From positions 1,240,001 to 1,304,000 of the forward strand of contig MOWL01000088.1 in assembly GCA_002110485.1 (NCBI GenBank): 64,000 bases of DNA. Direction: 5' to 3'. Made by a program: the position numbers and the translations under genes. Shown piece after piece: positions 10,260 to 22,945 of this stretch. Numbering within the stretch: the first letter of the stretch is position 1; each line of letters begins with the position of its first letter. The notes beneath the pieces are model-generated. The model had not been told where the DNA came from and searched no databases. It worked only from the letters and a program-made list of their open reading frames with translations. The stretch is from Emergomyces orientalis (Eukaryota > Ascomycota > Eurotiomycetes > Onygenales > Ajellomycetaceae).

Positions 10260-12302
10260 CTATTTTACATCTGAGAGAGCTTGACGTGCTCGGTCGATTT
10301 GTTGCCGGGTTTCGGTTTCAGGGGCTGTTTCGGTTGCCCGTCCACCCTCGTGGATGACGGTGCGCAATGACTCCTCAGTATCCTTCAGTGCGCGGCGGCC
10401 TTCTTCGCGGACCTCGCGTTCCCAGATACTGCGGGCGGCATCCCATCCCCTCTGTTGCCGGCGCAGAGAAATGAAAAGGCCGATGGTTGCGATAGTGCCG
10501 GCTTCATATATCGAAGTGCTCGAAGTGGAAATGTACACCAAAGCAGACAGCGCAGAACTTAGTGATGTGGTTGATAAGCTGAAGAACACAAGATTTTGTG
10601 CGACAGCATGCAGGGAGGGGACGCTTGAAGTGGTAAGGCTGTGCCGAATCTTTGGAATTTGTGTTGGCCAAAGCTTCTGAGGGAATATCGACGATGGGTC
10701 TCCGGTAGGGGCTACCTCAAACTCTGGAGACCTTTGAATTGAAGCTGCCGACTTTGTATTGTTGCTCAATAGCCCTGCCTGGTAGATTTTTCCACTGATC
10801 CAGATGACCTCCTTCTCAGCCTCAGGAAGCCATTTCTTCTTCAATATACTGGAAGTGATCATTCCTACGTCATCCACATGCCAAAATAGCTTCCACCAAG
10901 CAAGTGTCCGCCACGGTATACTTGCAAACCCTTCGTTGAGTGAGTCGCGAAGTTCCGTATGCGCACGTTCCGCCCAAGTAGTGACTGTTCCATCCAAATT
11001 CAACCGCACTTCTTCCGACACAGTCTCAGATCGCTGCGCCAATATCTTTTTGTTTTCTTCGATGGTTAAGCTTTCCTCAGCTCCATCTAACAAGGATCCA
11101 ACCAGCCTCTTAATCGACGGATCCAGACCGTCATCTATTGGAGAGGCGGATACCCAATCTATTAGCGGCTGGACTCCGCTCCCTGACCACCCTTTCTCAT
11201 ATTCCATAGCATTTTGGACGGATTCGCGGAATGTATTTAATGCTGCCTCTGCGCGATCAATATCAACCAACGAGATCCCATTCCCCTTTTGGGTCGAACC
11301 TTCCCCTAGATTGAAATCGAATGTCGCACGTATCGAACTCATGTCTGTAATATTTGCACGATCAGCTAGTCTTGTATATGCTAACAACCCGTCAATCCCT
11401 TTTCCACAAACAATGCTCTTGTGAACCGGATATCGGATGAAAGTATGGGTCCCGGTGCTGGTCGATTGGATGGCAATTGTCGGAACGAGGATCGCGTTAC
11501 CAGTGATATGGACATCTGAACTCGGGCCCACGCTGAGAGGCGAAAGAAGAATCTCCAGGTTGGCAGATTTCAGCGCTATCGAGGGGATCGATATAGTTGG
11601 TACAAGACTATTCCCGACTGCGAGATCTGTTTGTTCTCCATACCTACAAACCGGGTCGTTAGTACTTAAACCCCAACCCTTAAGAAAAAGATCATTCAAC
11701 AATGCCGTACTTGATCAGTAAACCACGAGATTTATCCATCCGATGCGTCTCCAAATAATCCTCCCATTGTTGTTTTGGGCTCAAAGGATCAGCCAGTAGT
11801 AGTCGGACGAGCCTGGCCGTCGTAGTTGTGTCATCCAAATCAAGGACTGCAATAATCAATTACACCGGTCAGCCTAGATTGAACTGCAAATGCAAAAACG
11901 AATAGGTCGCCAATATTTTCCGAGCCAGTCACAAAAGAGCTTTGGAAACATACCAGCAACCCGGATCACCGGCTTCGACGTCTCCAGGCCCCTCAGTGCC
12001 AATTGCAGCCTACTTGAATTGACATGGTTTGCAGCGGTATCGTGGACACCTTTTAAGGCGGAGTATAGCCCCTGGAACTGTTCCGGTACATTTCTCGTGA
12101 CATTGACTGTATGTGCAGATGTAGATGGGGACGCGAAGGTTGATGCGGAACGGGCGCGGCGAAGACTAAGACTCCGATAGCGCGGGCGAGAAATCGGAGG
12201 GCGAATTGAGCGACGCCATATTGAGCAGGACGGACAGAAGAAGACAGCTTCTGTGATGGGGCCAGCCTGCTTTGAGAGAGAGGATTGGAGTTTTGGTGGC
12301 AT
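10260..12302 (-). CDS. Mitochondrial Mmc1-like protein (fungal conserved, C-terminal membrane segment)
   Basis: Three exons on the minus strand, 12302-11954, 11846-11711 and 11643-10260, encode 622 residues. The first 60 residues are Arg/Ser-rich with few acids (RRSIRPPISRPRYRSLSLRR), a strong mitochondrial presequence. The middle carries VLDLDDTTTTARLVRLLLADPLSP followed by WEDYL, and the C-terminal third has a hydrophobic Ser/Thr-rich segment ending in an aromatic/basic R-R-QQ-GWDAARSIWEREVREEGR helix. This combination matches what I remember of fungal Mmc1-type mitochondrial proteins; the name is an inference. The exact role is not established here. Splice junctions keep the family reading frame (KYG-EQTDLAVG). 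The gene is convergent with the hydrolase-like gene, only 122 bases apart. Confidence 0.75.
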
Positions 12303-13591
12303 TGAGAGAAGAGGGGAGGATGTGTTGTTTGCTGAGGTTGAAGATGGGAGGAGGATTAACGAAAGTTTTGATTTTCTACAGTAAATTTATGATTTTCTGG
12401 CTGGTTGGAATTTTGATCAACACCCGATTCTTTCTTGGAAGGGGAATCGCAGTGCATGTTTATATCAAGCACAGATACGTACTCCCGAATTGTTGAATGA
12501 TAGTAGAAGCCTTTATGCTTTCTAGTTTTCTCCTTTATTGTCTATTTCTCTTTATCTACCTGTATAGGTAGACCTATTTGTACACCACTGCCTGGTAAAT
12601 TGAACAGAATATTGACTAGCATTACCCATGTACAGTACATTACAATCGCGAGCAATTGATCATTTTATCAACTTGAGCGGGAATCTATTCAAGAACGCCC
12701 TTTGATAGCAGCCGCCAGAAAAAAAGATTAAGTGAATTTGGGAAGGCCTAACAAGCCCCGATTCAGCAATTGGATAGTTGAAACTGGTTATCGCACAGCT
12801 CCAGAGTCAATACCAGAATTAATTCGCTCTTATGACATTTCGAATGCTATAGCATGCCGAAAATGATTATTTTAAAGCCATCCAGAGAGAGTGATGTTTA
12901 GGGGAGGAGTTTCCAGGACGTGGCAACAGAGTGGGGGAGGGGGGGGTATCTTTCATGTATTTTCTTGTGTCATTCAGATGAATCGGACCCAGATCCCGAT
13001 AAACACGAGGCAAGAAAGTGAAATGGCACAAGCAGATGCTGTTGGTGAGAGAGGGATGAGGAGGGAGAGAAGACAAAAAGGCGGAGGAGAGAATTTTGTC
13101 AGTACACCCTGCATATGAAATGAGAGTCAACAAATAAGGAGGCCCTGCCTCATCTTTTCAAAAGCTCCGTTGAAAAAGTTAAAAAGTCATTATTTCGGCG
13201 TTAGGAGAAGAAAGGAAATTAAAGCAAAAATAAACAAATATAAAAAGGCACACCCACGCGAGACAAATGGCACACCGGGCCATAAACCATAACACATACA
13301 GCATGTTGGGCCCCCATTCCTCCCCTTTCCTTACTTCAACAAGTTTTCACACAATGCCCAAAATCAAGTAAAAGGTCTATCTCTTCGTAATGCAAGCTAT
13401 GGGACATAGGCTGTTTTTAACATGCAAATACATCGTGACACAAAAGTTTAGCTAGGTAGGGGTTTTCAAAAATAGCCGGAACATGACTTCGTTATTTTAA
13501 TTCGAAAACGGATGTTAAATTTGCTTTAAGGAAATTTCCTTTTGTTTGTTTTGTTCTTTTTTGATTTTTTGATTTTTTTGATTTGGCCCCT
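12303..13591. other. Intergenic region upstream of the Mmc1-like gene and downstream of calcineurin
   Basis: No supported gene. It contains AT-rich runs and a T-rich direct repeat of GATTTTTT near 13560-13585, probably within the calcineurin 3' UTR. Confidence 0.5.
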
Positions 13592-15510
13592 TTACTCTTG
13601 CCGAGTCCGACGGCTTCTACCAGACCCTGAAGACCTGTTTTGTTGTTTTCTGGTTAGCACCGCTTTTCCTTGCTACGGAATATAAACACAGAAGAAAAAA
13701 AGTGAAGAACTTACATGCTGATCCTTCTAGCCATGTTGGTCAGGCCAGTGTCATTCTCTGCCTCCTGGGCAGCACGTTCCAAAGCTTGTTTTCGCTCCTC
13801 TTCACTCCTCCTATGTACCTCCTCGTGGGTTGGTGGAAGCCTTTCATTTTGCAAGTCGACCTTGCGTGCATCTTCGAAGTTATGAATTGCTTGCTTGATC
13901 CCTTCTGCTCCAAGCATGAGTGTGCCAGCGGGGAGGCGGCCGCCAGAGGCAGTTTTGAGTTCAGTGACTCTCTCTGCTTCTTCACGTAGTACCTGGAAGA
14001 CACGTGAAAGACGGCCGATAGCCAGAATCTTGTTCTTGATCGCGCGTCTCTTGAATTCAGTGCTTTCGGGATCCAACGGAAGGGGAGGCGATGCGGGGCC
14101 GGAAGACACGGATGAGGATGGCTCTTCCTCCAGCTCCTCTTTGGAGCAAGTGTTCAAAATGGCGATAAGCATGTCGGTGATCTTTTCGCCCACGAAAGGA
14201 AGAGACCAGGTGAAAACGTCCATGAAATTAGGTAGCCAGTAAGGATGGGGAGTGCAATTGAACTGTCTGATGTTCATTACATTGTTTTCGTATTTTAACA
14301 CAGCTGCTTTGTTATTGTAAACGTCGAGATAGTTTGGTGCGCTGAATATCGTCATCACACTAGGGAATCCGGTCGTTCGGGTTTTCCTATACATTCTGTA
14401 CCCGGCATCCTGAGCCTCATGGGCTCGAATAATGGAGAGCAAATTGTTTTTCTCCAGGAATGCGCAAGCAGCGGGGTAAGAGAAAAAGTATGAACATCCT
14501 CGCACGTTATTGTGCACAAAATACTCTCCTGTTTTCTCCTGGCCAAACTCTTCCAGTGGATCAGCCCAGAGAATATCGCACATCAGTCCTTGGGTTGGGG
14601 GTTCCCTGAAGCGGTCAATCTATAAATAAAATTAATAACGACGCAATAACACAATCTGGTCAGCCATGGCACTGAACTTACTGATTTCAGGTCCTCCAAT
14701 GTATGAAGTTCGGGACTCAGCCCACCGTGGATGCAGAGAAATTGTTTGTTCATGATGGCAGCGAGTGGTAAAGCACAGAATGATTCTGTGCAAGCATCGT
14801 AGACTTTCTCCGAGTACTTGTGCTTACATTCTAGTTTGAATGTGAAATAGTCTGTGAGATGGCGGCACTCGTGATTGCCACGCAACAGCCATAAACTATT
14901 CGGATACCATATTTTCAAGGCCCAGAGGTATAAAACACACTGAAAGGATGCTTAGCAGAGTGTCCTAAGGCCAACAAGTACCTTGATGGGGCTGATATAA
15001 ATACCTCGATACTAAAATAACCTCTATCAACATAATCACCAAGGAAGAGGTATCGCGTCTCTGCAGGGTCTCCACCAACTTCGAACAGCTTCATTAGATC
15101 GTAATATTGACCGTGGACATCGCCACAAACAGTTATTGGCGCGTCCATCTCCAGGAGATTAGGTTCTGCGCGCAATAGCTGGGTTCCCGTCTGTATAATC
15201 CATAACGCCTGCTCCTCAGTAAGGCGACCTTCACGGTAGAAATGCTGTTTAAGAAACTGCAGGTTGGGCTTCGATGGGTCTTCCGGCGACCAGAAATGCT
15301 CGTTGGTAGGCAGTTGAAACGCGGGAGCTTGTACCTCTATTTAAAGATATTAATTTTTGTTTTCTTATTCACAGCCGAGCAAAACAAGTCACCTTTGCAA
15401 ACTCTCTCGTGTGTAGAAACCTGAGACCCGTCTTCCATGGTATGGAGGGTGAAATCAATTTCGGGCAGGGGCTTCTTCTCCGTCACCGCTCGCTCTATTT
15501 GGGCTTCCAT
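13592..15510 (-). CDS. cnaA: Calcineurin catalytic subunit A (Ser/Thr phosphatase 2B)
   Basis: Five exons, 15510-15393, 15336-15005, 14939-14682, 14619-13715 and 13634-13592, give 551 residues. Metallophosphatase signatures are intact and in order: GDVHGQ, GDYVDRG, LLRGNHECR, then the IRAHEAQ and FSAPNYLD loops. The C-terminal part has the calcineurin B-binding helix (YWLPNFMDVFTWSLPFVGEK) and an autoinhibitory region ending in NMARRISM. The last intron (13714-13635) has a GTAAGT donor, a TGCTAACC branch and an ACAG acceptor, and adds a Ser/Arg-rich tail of 14 residues. The enzyme is Ca2+/calmodulin-activated and dephosphorylates Crz1-type factors, controlling stress, cell-wall and antifungal responses. 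Without the last splice the protein would stop at the TAA embedded in the donor, just after ARRISM. Confidence 0.95.
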
Positions 15511-16544
15511 GTTTGTTCGCTTGGCTCTTTAACAAGAATATGGGTTGAATACGGCGGTGGTTGATAATGGTAGAGAGATAGCTTCAGCGCAATGCCGGGA
15601 GAGAGATGGTAGCCCACGCAATCGAACAGGAGAAGATCGGTAATTTATTACCGTTCTGGGCTCAACGACAGATGAGGTCCAATCGCGGCAAACAAAACAG
15701 GTCAATAATAAGCGCTAGTGGGAGGCAAAGAGCGAGTCCAGCTCCTGGGTATCATAAGTCGAAATCGTTAACTGAGAATGTAGAATGGTGGACGATACAG
15801 CCCCGGCGTCAATTCCTCCACAATATAAGAAGTAAATGTTGAACGATATGTAGTGGGCGATCAGGTTTTCTAGGGGCTGGATGGACCCAGGGAAGTTAGC
15901 AAACTTATACTAAATTGGGCAACAGTGGGATGAGGGGCAAGACACAGACAACAGATATGACGGTCGCTTTGAGTGCGAGACAAAAACCTAGCTGCCGCAG
16001 ACGGATTACGGAGATCGCGAAATTGAAGAGCCAGGAAATGTGATGGGTGTTTCAAGACCTTATCATGTTGTTGATGTTGTGTGGGGGGAGAAGCGCAAGC
16101 CGAAGTTTGATCTCGGCACTAGTTCACCAGCCAAAGAGTAAATGTAAGCAAAACCCCTCGATTGAGGCTCTAACTTTCAGCCTCACCCAGCGAGATATGT
16201 ATGACAACCTCCGAATACAGCTTTGCAACTGACAGCAGCTCCCACAACAAACTACAATGAACTACACCAACACACCAGGCACAGATATACGTTTTGTTTG
16301 ATCCAGCTTGCAGTGACATACATACCCCTCGCGTCATCTTCCCTTTTTTTCTCGACGGTTTTCCGTGTAGCACCAAGTGATTTAACTTGGACACCCTACC
16401 TCATTCTTTATCGTTGATACTCTCGTTTACTTTCCTCTATAAACACCCTCGGACGACTTCATTCATCCCTTATACCATGTATGAATCATATAGTCAGTAG
16501 ATGTCCCCACCTACCTCGTCTCCCCCCAAACGCAAGAGCCATGA
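15511..16544. other. Intergenic region between calcineurin and the next gene (divergent)
   Basis: About 1 kb of upstream sequence shared by two divergent genes. No coding segment is supported. C/T-rich tracts near 16320-16480 resemble a fungal 5' leader. Confidence 0.45.
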
Positions 16545-17075
16545 TTATTAACACACCCTCAAGAAACCCACCCACTTTTGGCCCAAATACCCTTGACGGT
16601 CTCTCCTTTTATATCTTTGCCTACTGCAACGACGCTCCCGTATACTTATAAATCTGTGCCTTCCACACTCCCACCTTCAGTCACAGTCGACCCCAGTGGC
16701 TTAGAGAAGGCTCGCTATGTTATTTCCCCTGGGGGCGGTCATGCCGCTCACCCTGGCGATATCCTTGCATCATGCGATGCCCTAGAGAAGCACATGAAAA
16801 AGGTTCGAGAAGATAGTGTAGCCACAATCAAGGACTGGGAGGAGTCGATAAAACAACGCGATTTGGCCGAAAAACGGAGAATAGCGCCCGGATGGCTTGA
16901 CCGCGAGGAAAAGTTATTGCAGCCCGTGAAAGTGTCCCGGGCCGGATCTGAACCCCGCCCTCCTTCCCAGCCGAGTCAGCAACCATCTACAGAGAAAAAT
17001 AAAGAAACTAGCTCGGATACGATTTCAACAAGTGAAGGTGAAGAATTGGATCGTGCCTTCGGTGGTCTGAAATGA
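16545..17075 (+). CDS. Small conserved fungal protein, 5' end unresolved
   Basis: The open frame from 16545 to the TGA at 17075 encodes a protein-like sequence of about 175 residues: a proline-rich start (VSPFISLPTATTLPYTYKS), a Gly/His stretch (SPGGGHAAHPGD), then a charged helix (ALEKHMKKVREDS, KDWEESIKQRDLAEKRR) and a low-complexity acidic tail. It looks like a real conserved gene, but I do not know its function. The frame has no ATG. A candidate ATG at 16501 (MSPPTSSPPKRK) is in another frame and meets TAA at 16549. Either a one-base shift lies near 16545, or a short first exon exists (for example from the ATG at 16477 with a weak GTCAGT donor at 16493). Confidence 0.65.
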   Translation, partial: LLTHPQETHPLLAQIPLTVSPFISLPTATTLPYTYKSVPSTLPPSVTVDPSGLEKARYVISPGGGHAAHPGDILASCDALEKHMKKVREDSVATIKDWEESIKQRDLAEKRRIAPGWLDREEKLLQPVKVSRAGSEPRPPSQPSQQPSTEKNKETSSDTISTSEGEELDRAFGGLK

Positions 17076-17607
17076 GACGATCCCGCATATTGATTTTTAA
17101 TTCACTGGACGAAGCTACTACTCCCTGGCTTATAAATGCTTTTCAAAGAAAACTGGTCGCCTATGATGAAGTTATATTCTGCTATTTTTGCCTGCAAAGT
17201 TCATATGCTACGAAATGCAGAGAAAGCTAAGCACAAAGAATGAATATAGTTTGGCATTGCATCTCTGCATACAGACGATATTTTCACAAAAGCAACGGCA
17301 CTAACAACTGGATACACTGCGAAAATATGGCGGCTATAACCCAAGGACGCTGAGATCAGAAATTCGTGGGAGAATACAATAATAAATCACAGAAGAAAAA
17401 GCATTATTTTGTAAATGCTCTGATACACCACCTTTTATTCTCTGGCAACTGAACCTGTGGGGCGGAGAAATGCTATACCACTGCTTCATTTATTAATGAG
17501 AAATGACGTCTATGAAAACTAGTACCATAACCACACCTTCACTATGTCGTTGTTTTATACGACGTAACGCGCCTCCCAGCCTCTCTAGATGTTTCTTCTT
17601 TCACTTT
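17076..17607. other. Convergent intergenic region
   Basis: Lies between two gene 3' ends and is AT-rich. No coding or RNA feature was seen. Confidence 0.5.
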
Positions 17608-20600
17608 TTAAGATACCACAAAGTCAGGATCTTCAAATTGAAGTTGCCATGCTAAAACATTTGAATCAGTTATTGGCAATCAAGCAAAAACACGAGATAT
17701 GAATTTTTAAACCGCGAAATCGGATGTTCTTACTGGATGCGTAACCGGTAAAACTCGACCAGTCCTCTGAAAGATAATAGGGAATACCATTCCGCTTTAT
17801 CTTCTTCAAGACGCCCATTCCTCCTAAAGCTGGGCGGATGTTCTTGAGCGAAGTCACGCTCTTTAGGAACCCGACCAGATATGCCAGGGCCAATTCACGA
17901 CCGAAACATTGGTGCGGACCGTCGCCGAATGCGACGTATTTTTCAAGTGGACGATCAAGTTTTATTTTCTCTGGCTCAGGATATGCCTCTGGATCTCGAC
18001 ATGCTGCAGCCTATTTTGAAATATTAATGCGCAATTTTTTCTTAACGGTAATGAGAAGCTCTGGATTGGTGAACGAACAAAATATGCAATAATCTGGTCA
18101 CCTGGTTGGTAGCTCTGAGCACCAAATGATCCTGGTTGAGTAGCAACGCGCATCGTGACATGGCCGGCGGTCAGACGTTGCATTTCGAGAACGTATCGTC
18201 GAAGATCATTGTCTGCCCGTTCGGAATTTTCTAGCGCGAGTTGTCGGAACGCCTCGAGGTGTTCCACGTTTTCGGGAACGGCAATCATGAACTCTAAAAT
18301 TTCCGCAGCCTATAAATGTGCGAATCATTTACCGTCAGCCATTTCCGTTCACCAAAAACCGGATATTTTCTCGGCAATATACCGTGCTAATCGCGGCACC
18401 GACGCCACCAAGTGCAGTGAATATCATAATGTCTGCTATTTCCTGCACCGACTTTCCATTGGCGAGAAGCTCCATGATGCAATCACGTCCAAAGGAGCGC
18501 AACGAAGTTTTGCTGCCATGGGATGCCAGCCCATTGGTCACAGCCCCCACGATGTTACGGATTCTGGTTGAGCTTGTAACCTTTTTTATGTACGCTTCTG
18601 TGGACGCGAGCAGTCTCCTAGCTGACGCTTGCGCGTCGCGACGGCGGTTCCACGAAAGAGCAGGATCGTCATTACCAAATCCCCAGATTCGAATATTCAA
18701 GATATCACCGTATAGGCTATCTATGTCGTATGTTCCAGAAGTGTTTTCCTCTGTTTTCAAGTCAAACTGGAAGAGATCGCCCACAAATCTTGTCATGACG
18801 GGGATCGCCACGCTATATTTTGAAAGAAAAATTGATTAGCAGGCCACGGCACATGGAGCGGAAAAAGAGGGGGGGAAACGGTTTTGGGTAATTGAAACAA
18901 CTTACTCTTTTAGGATATCGACATGATACGTGCCCCTGCCAATCTGGAACATGCTGCCAGTTAAAAATCTGTCGGTTTGCTCCACGATGAATGTCGAGAG
19001 CAACTCCTTCAGTTCGCCACTCCCATAGAGCGAACCACCATACAAATTTCGCTGTTCTCTGTGCCGTGGCATGTCCCCGGCAAGCATGAAATGACCGAAA
19101 TCACGGCCCTCGATGAAATTTTCGTAAGGTTTTCCGAAGGGAACAGGGAACCCCTTGGGATCAGTCAGCATTCGGCTGATTTCTGATTGTTTCATTAATA
19201 TGAGACGACGGGGAGGTGGCTTTGGATCAGCCTCAGTATATTGAGATATGGTCCCGAATTCCGTTGCGATTTCTCGGTTCATATCCGGTGTGTACATTGG
19301 TTGCATTACTGAAAGCGAGTTATACGGGAACCACCCAGGGAGCCCACGTTGAATGAGTTTGTAAAACATGGATCCTCCAAGACTGTTGAAGTTGTCAGCA
19401 CCATCTATATGTATCCTTCGATTTGCAAGAGTTTGCTATCTTACGTATTATAATCCTGTTGAACTTCGGCCATACCCCAATTTGTCAGTGTGGCGACATT
19501 GTAATCCTGTGGCAGGTGTTAGCGGGGGACGAGCATATAATTCTCACGGCCAATTCTTACTGTGGTGTTGAATCTATCGGAACGAACGAGGGTTATGGCA
19601 TCGGAAAGAACGCCTCTACCGATTGTGTACGGCGTGCAAACGCCTGACCCTGGGTCCATTCTTGGTTTTGCGTCCTCAACGTATAAGCCAGGGTACGCTT
19701 CGACCATGTCGGGATGTCCATAGAGGTTTCGGAGATGGTCAGCAATTTCCGGATCAGGGTTGATATCTTCGAACGTTTCGTGGGGTTTAAGTTTGAAGAA
19801 TTTGCGGAACTCATTAAGCGATGCCGTTCTCCTACAGTGCAGCGAATATTAGAAAGCACTGTACGAGAAGGATATAGGACAATGATAACAACTGATCTCC
19901 CTACCATTGACGAGCTTGGTGGATACTCAAAATCTCCACAATTCGCAAAGCTTTTGGAGTGTTCTTGGGGCCAAAGGAACCTAAATTTAGCTCGTCAGCA
20001 ATGGCAATGTCGCGATATTATTGCAAGGTGCAACGTACCTGCTGGGTCTTCAATGCTCTCTTTCAATATCCTCACCAGATCTTCATCCCGGAATCTACCG
20101 TCCTCGCCTCTTTCGATGCCGCCAAAGTTACGCTGGCTAGGGTCCTTGGGAATCAGCGATTCGAACCGGCCAATTGCCTGCATACCATCTTGCAAAGATA
20201 ATTCCTCCAAGGACTTTCCAGTGCTTTTGAATATTCCTGCAAAGTAGTCATTTAACCACTTCTCATCCCCTAGAGAGATACAGGAGTGGAATCGGTACAA
20301 CAGGTTGAATTCGCTCGTGACCTGGTTACCAATACCTCTTTCGGGGCCGGATTTCACCAGCGAATCTGGGATATCGACACGTGGGTCCAAGGTCCATGAA
20401 CTGTCGGAATGGTGCGTGTTGGTAATCGCACGGAGATAATCGTGGAGGCTGATGTTGATATACAATCCGCCAACAATCCTAAATCTCATTAGCATATATG
20501 GTCGGCTTCACATGATCACATGCACATACAATCTGGCTGTCTGGAATAAGTCCTCATCCAGCTGGGTGAGCGAAGCTTCATCGTCACCTTTGGGAGTGAA

Positions 20601-21753
20601 GCGCCCGCCCTCGTTGATTTGAAGCAGGGTCTGGGCCACATAATTATGAAACCGACTGTAGAGTACCAAGAGGACGTTGGCACCACGGGACTGCCCAATC
20701 AATCTCTCATCATGGAAAGTGTCAGGTTTAAGGAAGCCATTTTTCATAGTCCTGACCTTTAATTGGTCTTCAAGGCTTGATCCATACAGTGGCGAAAGGT
20801 CGAGGTAGGAAGAATTGTTGTTGATATTCATGTCCCGTCGATCGGTTCGAAATATATCTGAACGCAGTTAGCAGTTGTACGTGAACGGGACAACACATAT
20901 TTCCGCTCTAAAGTGCTTTTTTCTCTTACCATGGATAATAAGAGCTGCATGATGGAATAACATAGATGAGATGCCTCCCTCGTTCTTTTTAAATTTACCA
21001 TCCTCCCGTTTCATGAGAACTGTTCCTCAAATATCAGTACATGGCTTCCCGAATGCACATCACTTTTTGACTTACGGTCAAAGAGCAACCCTGGGTCTGG
21101 CCTAACCCCCGGTAACCTAGTGTCGCTTTGGATTGATCTTGCGTACGGCATGCCCGCTTTCCCAAGGTTTGGGAAGTGTACATTCTGGTGGCCATGTTAG
21201 TTATCTCTATCCCCCGCTGTGCGCACATTGGCGCGCCCTGGACTCACGTTATGGCTCCCATCTGGAGTGCGGTAGTAGAACTGTGGTCCCTGGAAGTTGA
21301 TTGGAGGATGTTCAAGACTATCCCACAACTTCGTGATAAGGAGATTTGTCAATTTAGTTCGATGCTTGGAGTTCGGCGGCAATGCGCCGACCATCGCAAT
21401 TATGTTTTCCATCTATGTATCACCAAGTTTAGCTCGTGAAGGCGAAAAACTGGTGGAACTTTACCTACCGCTAGCAACCTATCATTCATTGGTTTTCCCT
21501 TGACTGTGTCCTTGATGAACCTCACCACATCGCCCACTCTCTTCAGATCCATATTCTTCGGATGATGCTTCATGATGGTTAGGATGAGAGAGCTACTGTC
21601 AATTCCCGTCCCATCGTCATCCTTTTTTTTAACCACGGCATCCGCGCTCAGGGATTTCGGAGCGACAATCTGACGGATGTCGTGGCCATATCGGTATATA
21701 GCAAAGCTCACCACCGCTACCACGGCTGTCACTGTCAAATAATACTCTTTCAT
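17608..21753 (-). CDS. Ppo-type fatty-acid dioxygenase / cytochrome P450 fusion (linoleate diol synthase family)
   Basis: I assembled fourteen exons on the minus strand (21753-21469, 21412-21248, 21184-21076, 21019-20930, 20857-20530, 20478-20039, 19980-19905, 19831-19561, 19506-19445, 19382-18906, 18812-18383, 18309-18079, 18010-17734, 17651-17608); the sum is 3285 bases, in frame, 1094 residues, the usual size. The N-terminal heme peroxidase/dioxygenase domain has distal His216 (ALIIHD), catalytic Tyr387 and proximal His390 in EFNLLYRFHSC. The C-terminal P450 domain has ExxR in YVLEMQRL and the heme ligand Cys1023 in FGDGPHQCFG, so both halves look competent. Family members oxygenate oleate/linoleate at C8 or C10 and rearrange the hydroperoxide; these oxylipins control sporulation. 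I do not see the usual Asn-Gln pair in the I-helix region (IFTALGGVGAAIST), so product specificity is uncertain. PpoA-like versus other Ppo is not resolved. Three donors are atypical (GTAGGT, GTATAT, GTTCGT). Confidence 0.9.
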
Positions 21754-22945
21754 CTTTCTTTCTCTTGTTGAAATTGGAAAGAATAGTATGAGAAATAAAC
21801 GCTTCGTTTGAAGTTCCAAAACCGGGGCCGGGAGGGGGACACTCTCAGTGCATAATACATCTAGGGGGGATGTAATATATATGCCAAAATTTCGAAACCC
21901 CCAAGCGGTCGCGCACTTTATTCTTCAAATCTTGAATAAAAAACGGGAAACATGTTCTTCATTCAGAAAGGAAACGGGTGAAAATATTTTCTTGGAAAGT
22001 CAATATTGACTGATATGGCTCCTGTAAAGATATATGCAATCCGACAGCCTAAGCGCAGCATAATCATCTCAGCTAGCCAGCTTCGAAGCAATTGTGGCAG
22101 CTTTTTTACGGTCCATTTGGCATATTTAGGTTGAGCCTAGGCCCTTAGTCTGCATACACACGACATCTTTGCACCAATCACGGAACTAGTGGGGGGAATC
22201 CTGCAGGTGATTTCCAGGCTATCAATTTATCGGTTTCGCATTCTGGAGCTTTGGGCACGGAGTCCCTGATGCGCATTGCGTATTGGCGTCCGAATTTCGA
22301 GTTTGCTGATTTCTGAACTTAAGTGTGCATATACATATACACAAAAAGACTTTATTATTCGTCACCCCGCACTCCACGCCTTTGCGACACTCATTATTGG
22401 GGGGGTTTTTTTTTCCAACGAAATACGATGTTAGTTTTCCATAAATGCACTGTACATCCATACCTGGGGCTGCATATAAGTGCATCGAAACTCAAGTCAG
22501 TGGAGCTCTCACCTCTGGCGTCCGGTTGCGATTGGAATTTTCCGTCAACCGAAATTTGGTTGCGATGGATATTGTTGCCCGATAGAGCGTGTCAAGATAT
22601 GTCTGGTGCCAAATGATGAGGTCAGGTATGTAATCCTCGAAGGTATTTGATTCCATACCCGATTATTCGGGTTGATGAATCGTTGATTGTTCCCTGCCGT
22701 CTGTCAACTGGGGAACGTGATCATGCAAGAGCATGGGTTGGCATATTTCATTATCGTGATCATAAAATTATCTGCTCCTACATTTACTATAAAACTTCCG
22801 CTGGCGGATCGGGAAATTGGCGATATTCGCCACTCGAAGTTAAAGAAATCTTCCACTTGACCTCAATTTTCCCTGACGCCCTTTCTTTTTTGATGACGGT
22901 TAATCGAGTTTCACTTACAGTTCTCGTCAGTTAGCCCATTCAACC
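21754..22945. promoter_or_regulatory. Divergent promoter region between the Ppo and DUF2235 genes
   Basis: The 1.19 kb between two divergent starts holds no supported gene. A TATAAAA-like box lies near 22790 on the plus strand, about 150 bases before the DUF2235 start. Shared upstream sequence makes co-regulation possible but is not shown. Confidence 0.45.

Noticed and set aside
10804..11424. 206-codon plus-strand open frame inside the Mmc1-like gene
   Set aside because: Starts and ends within a well-supported minus-strand exon and has no family features.
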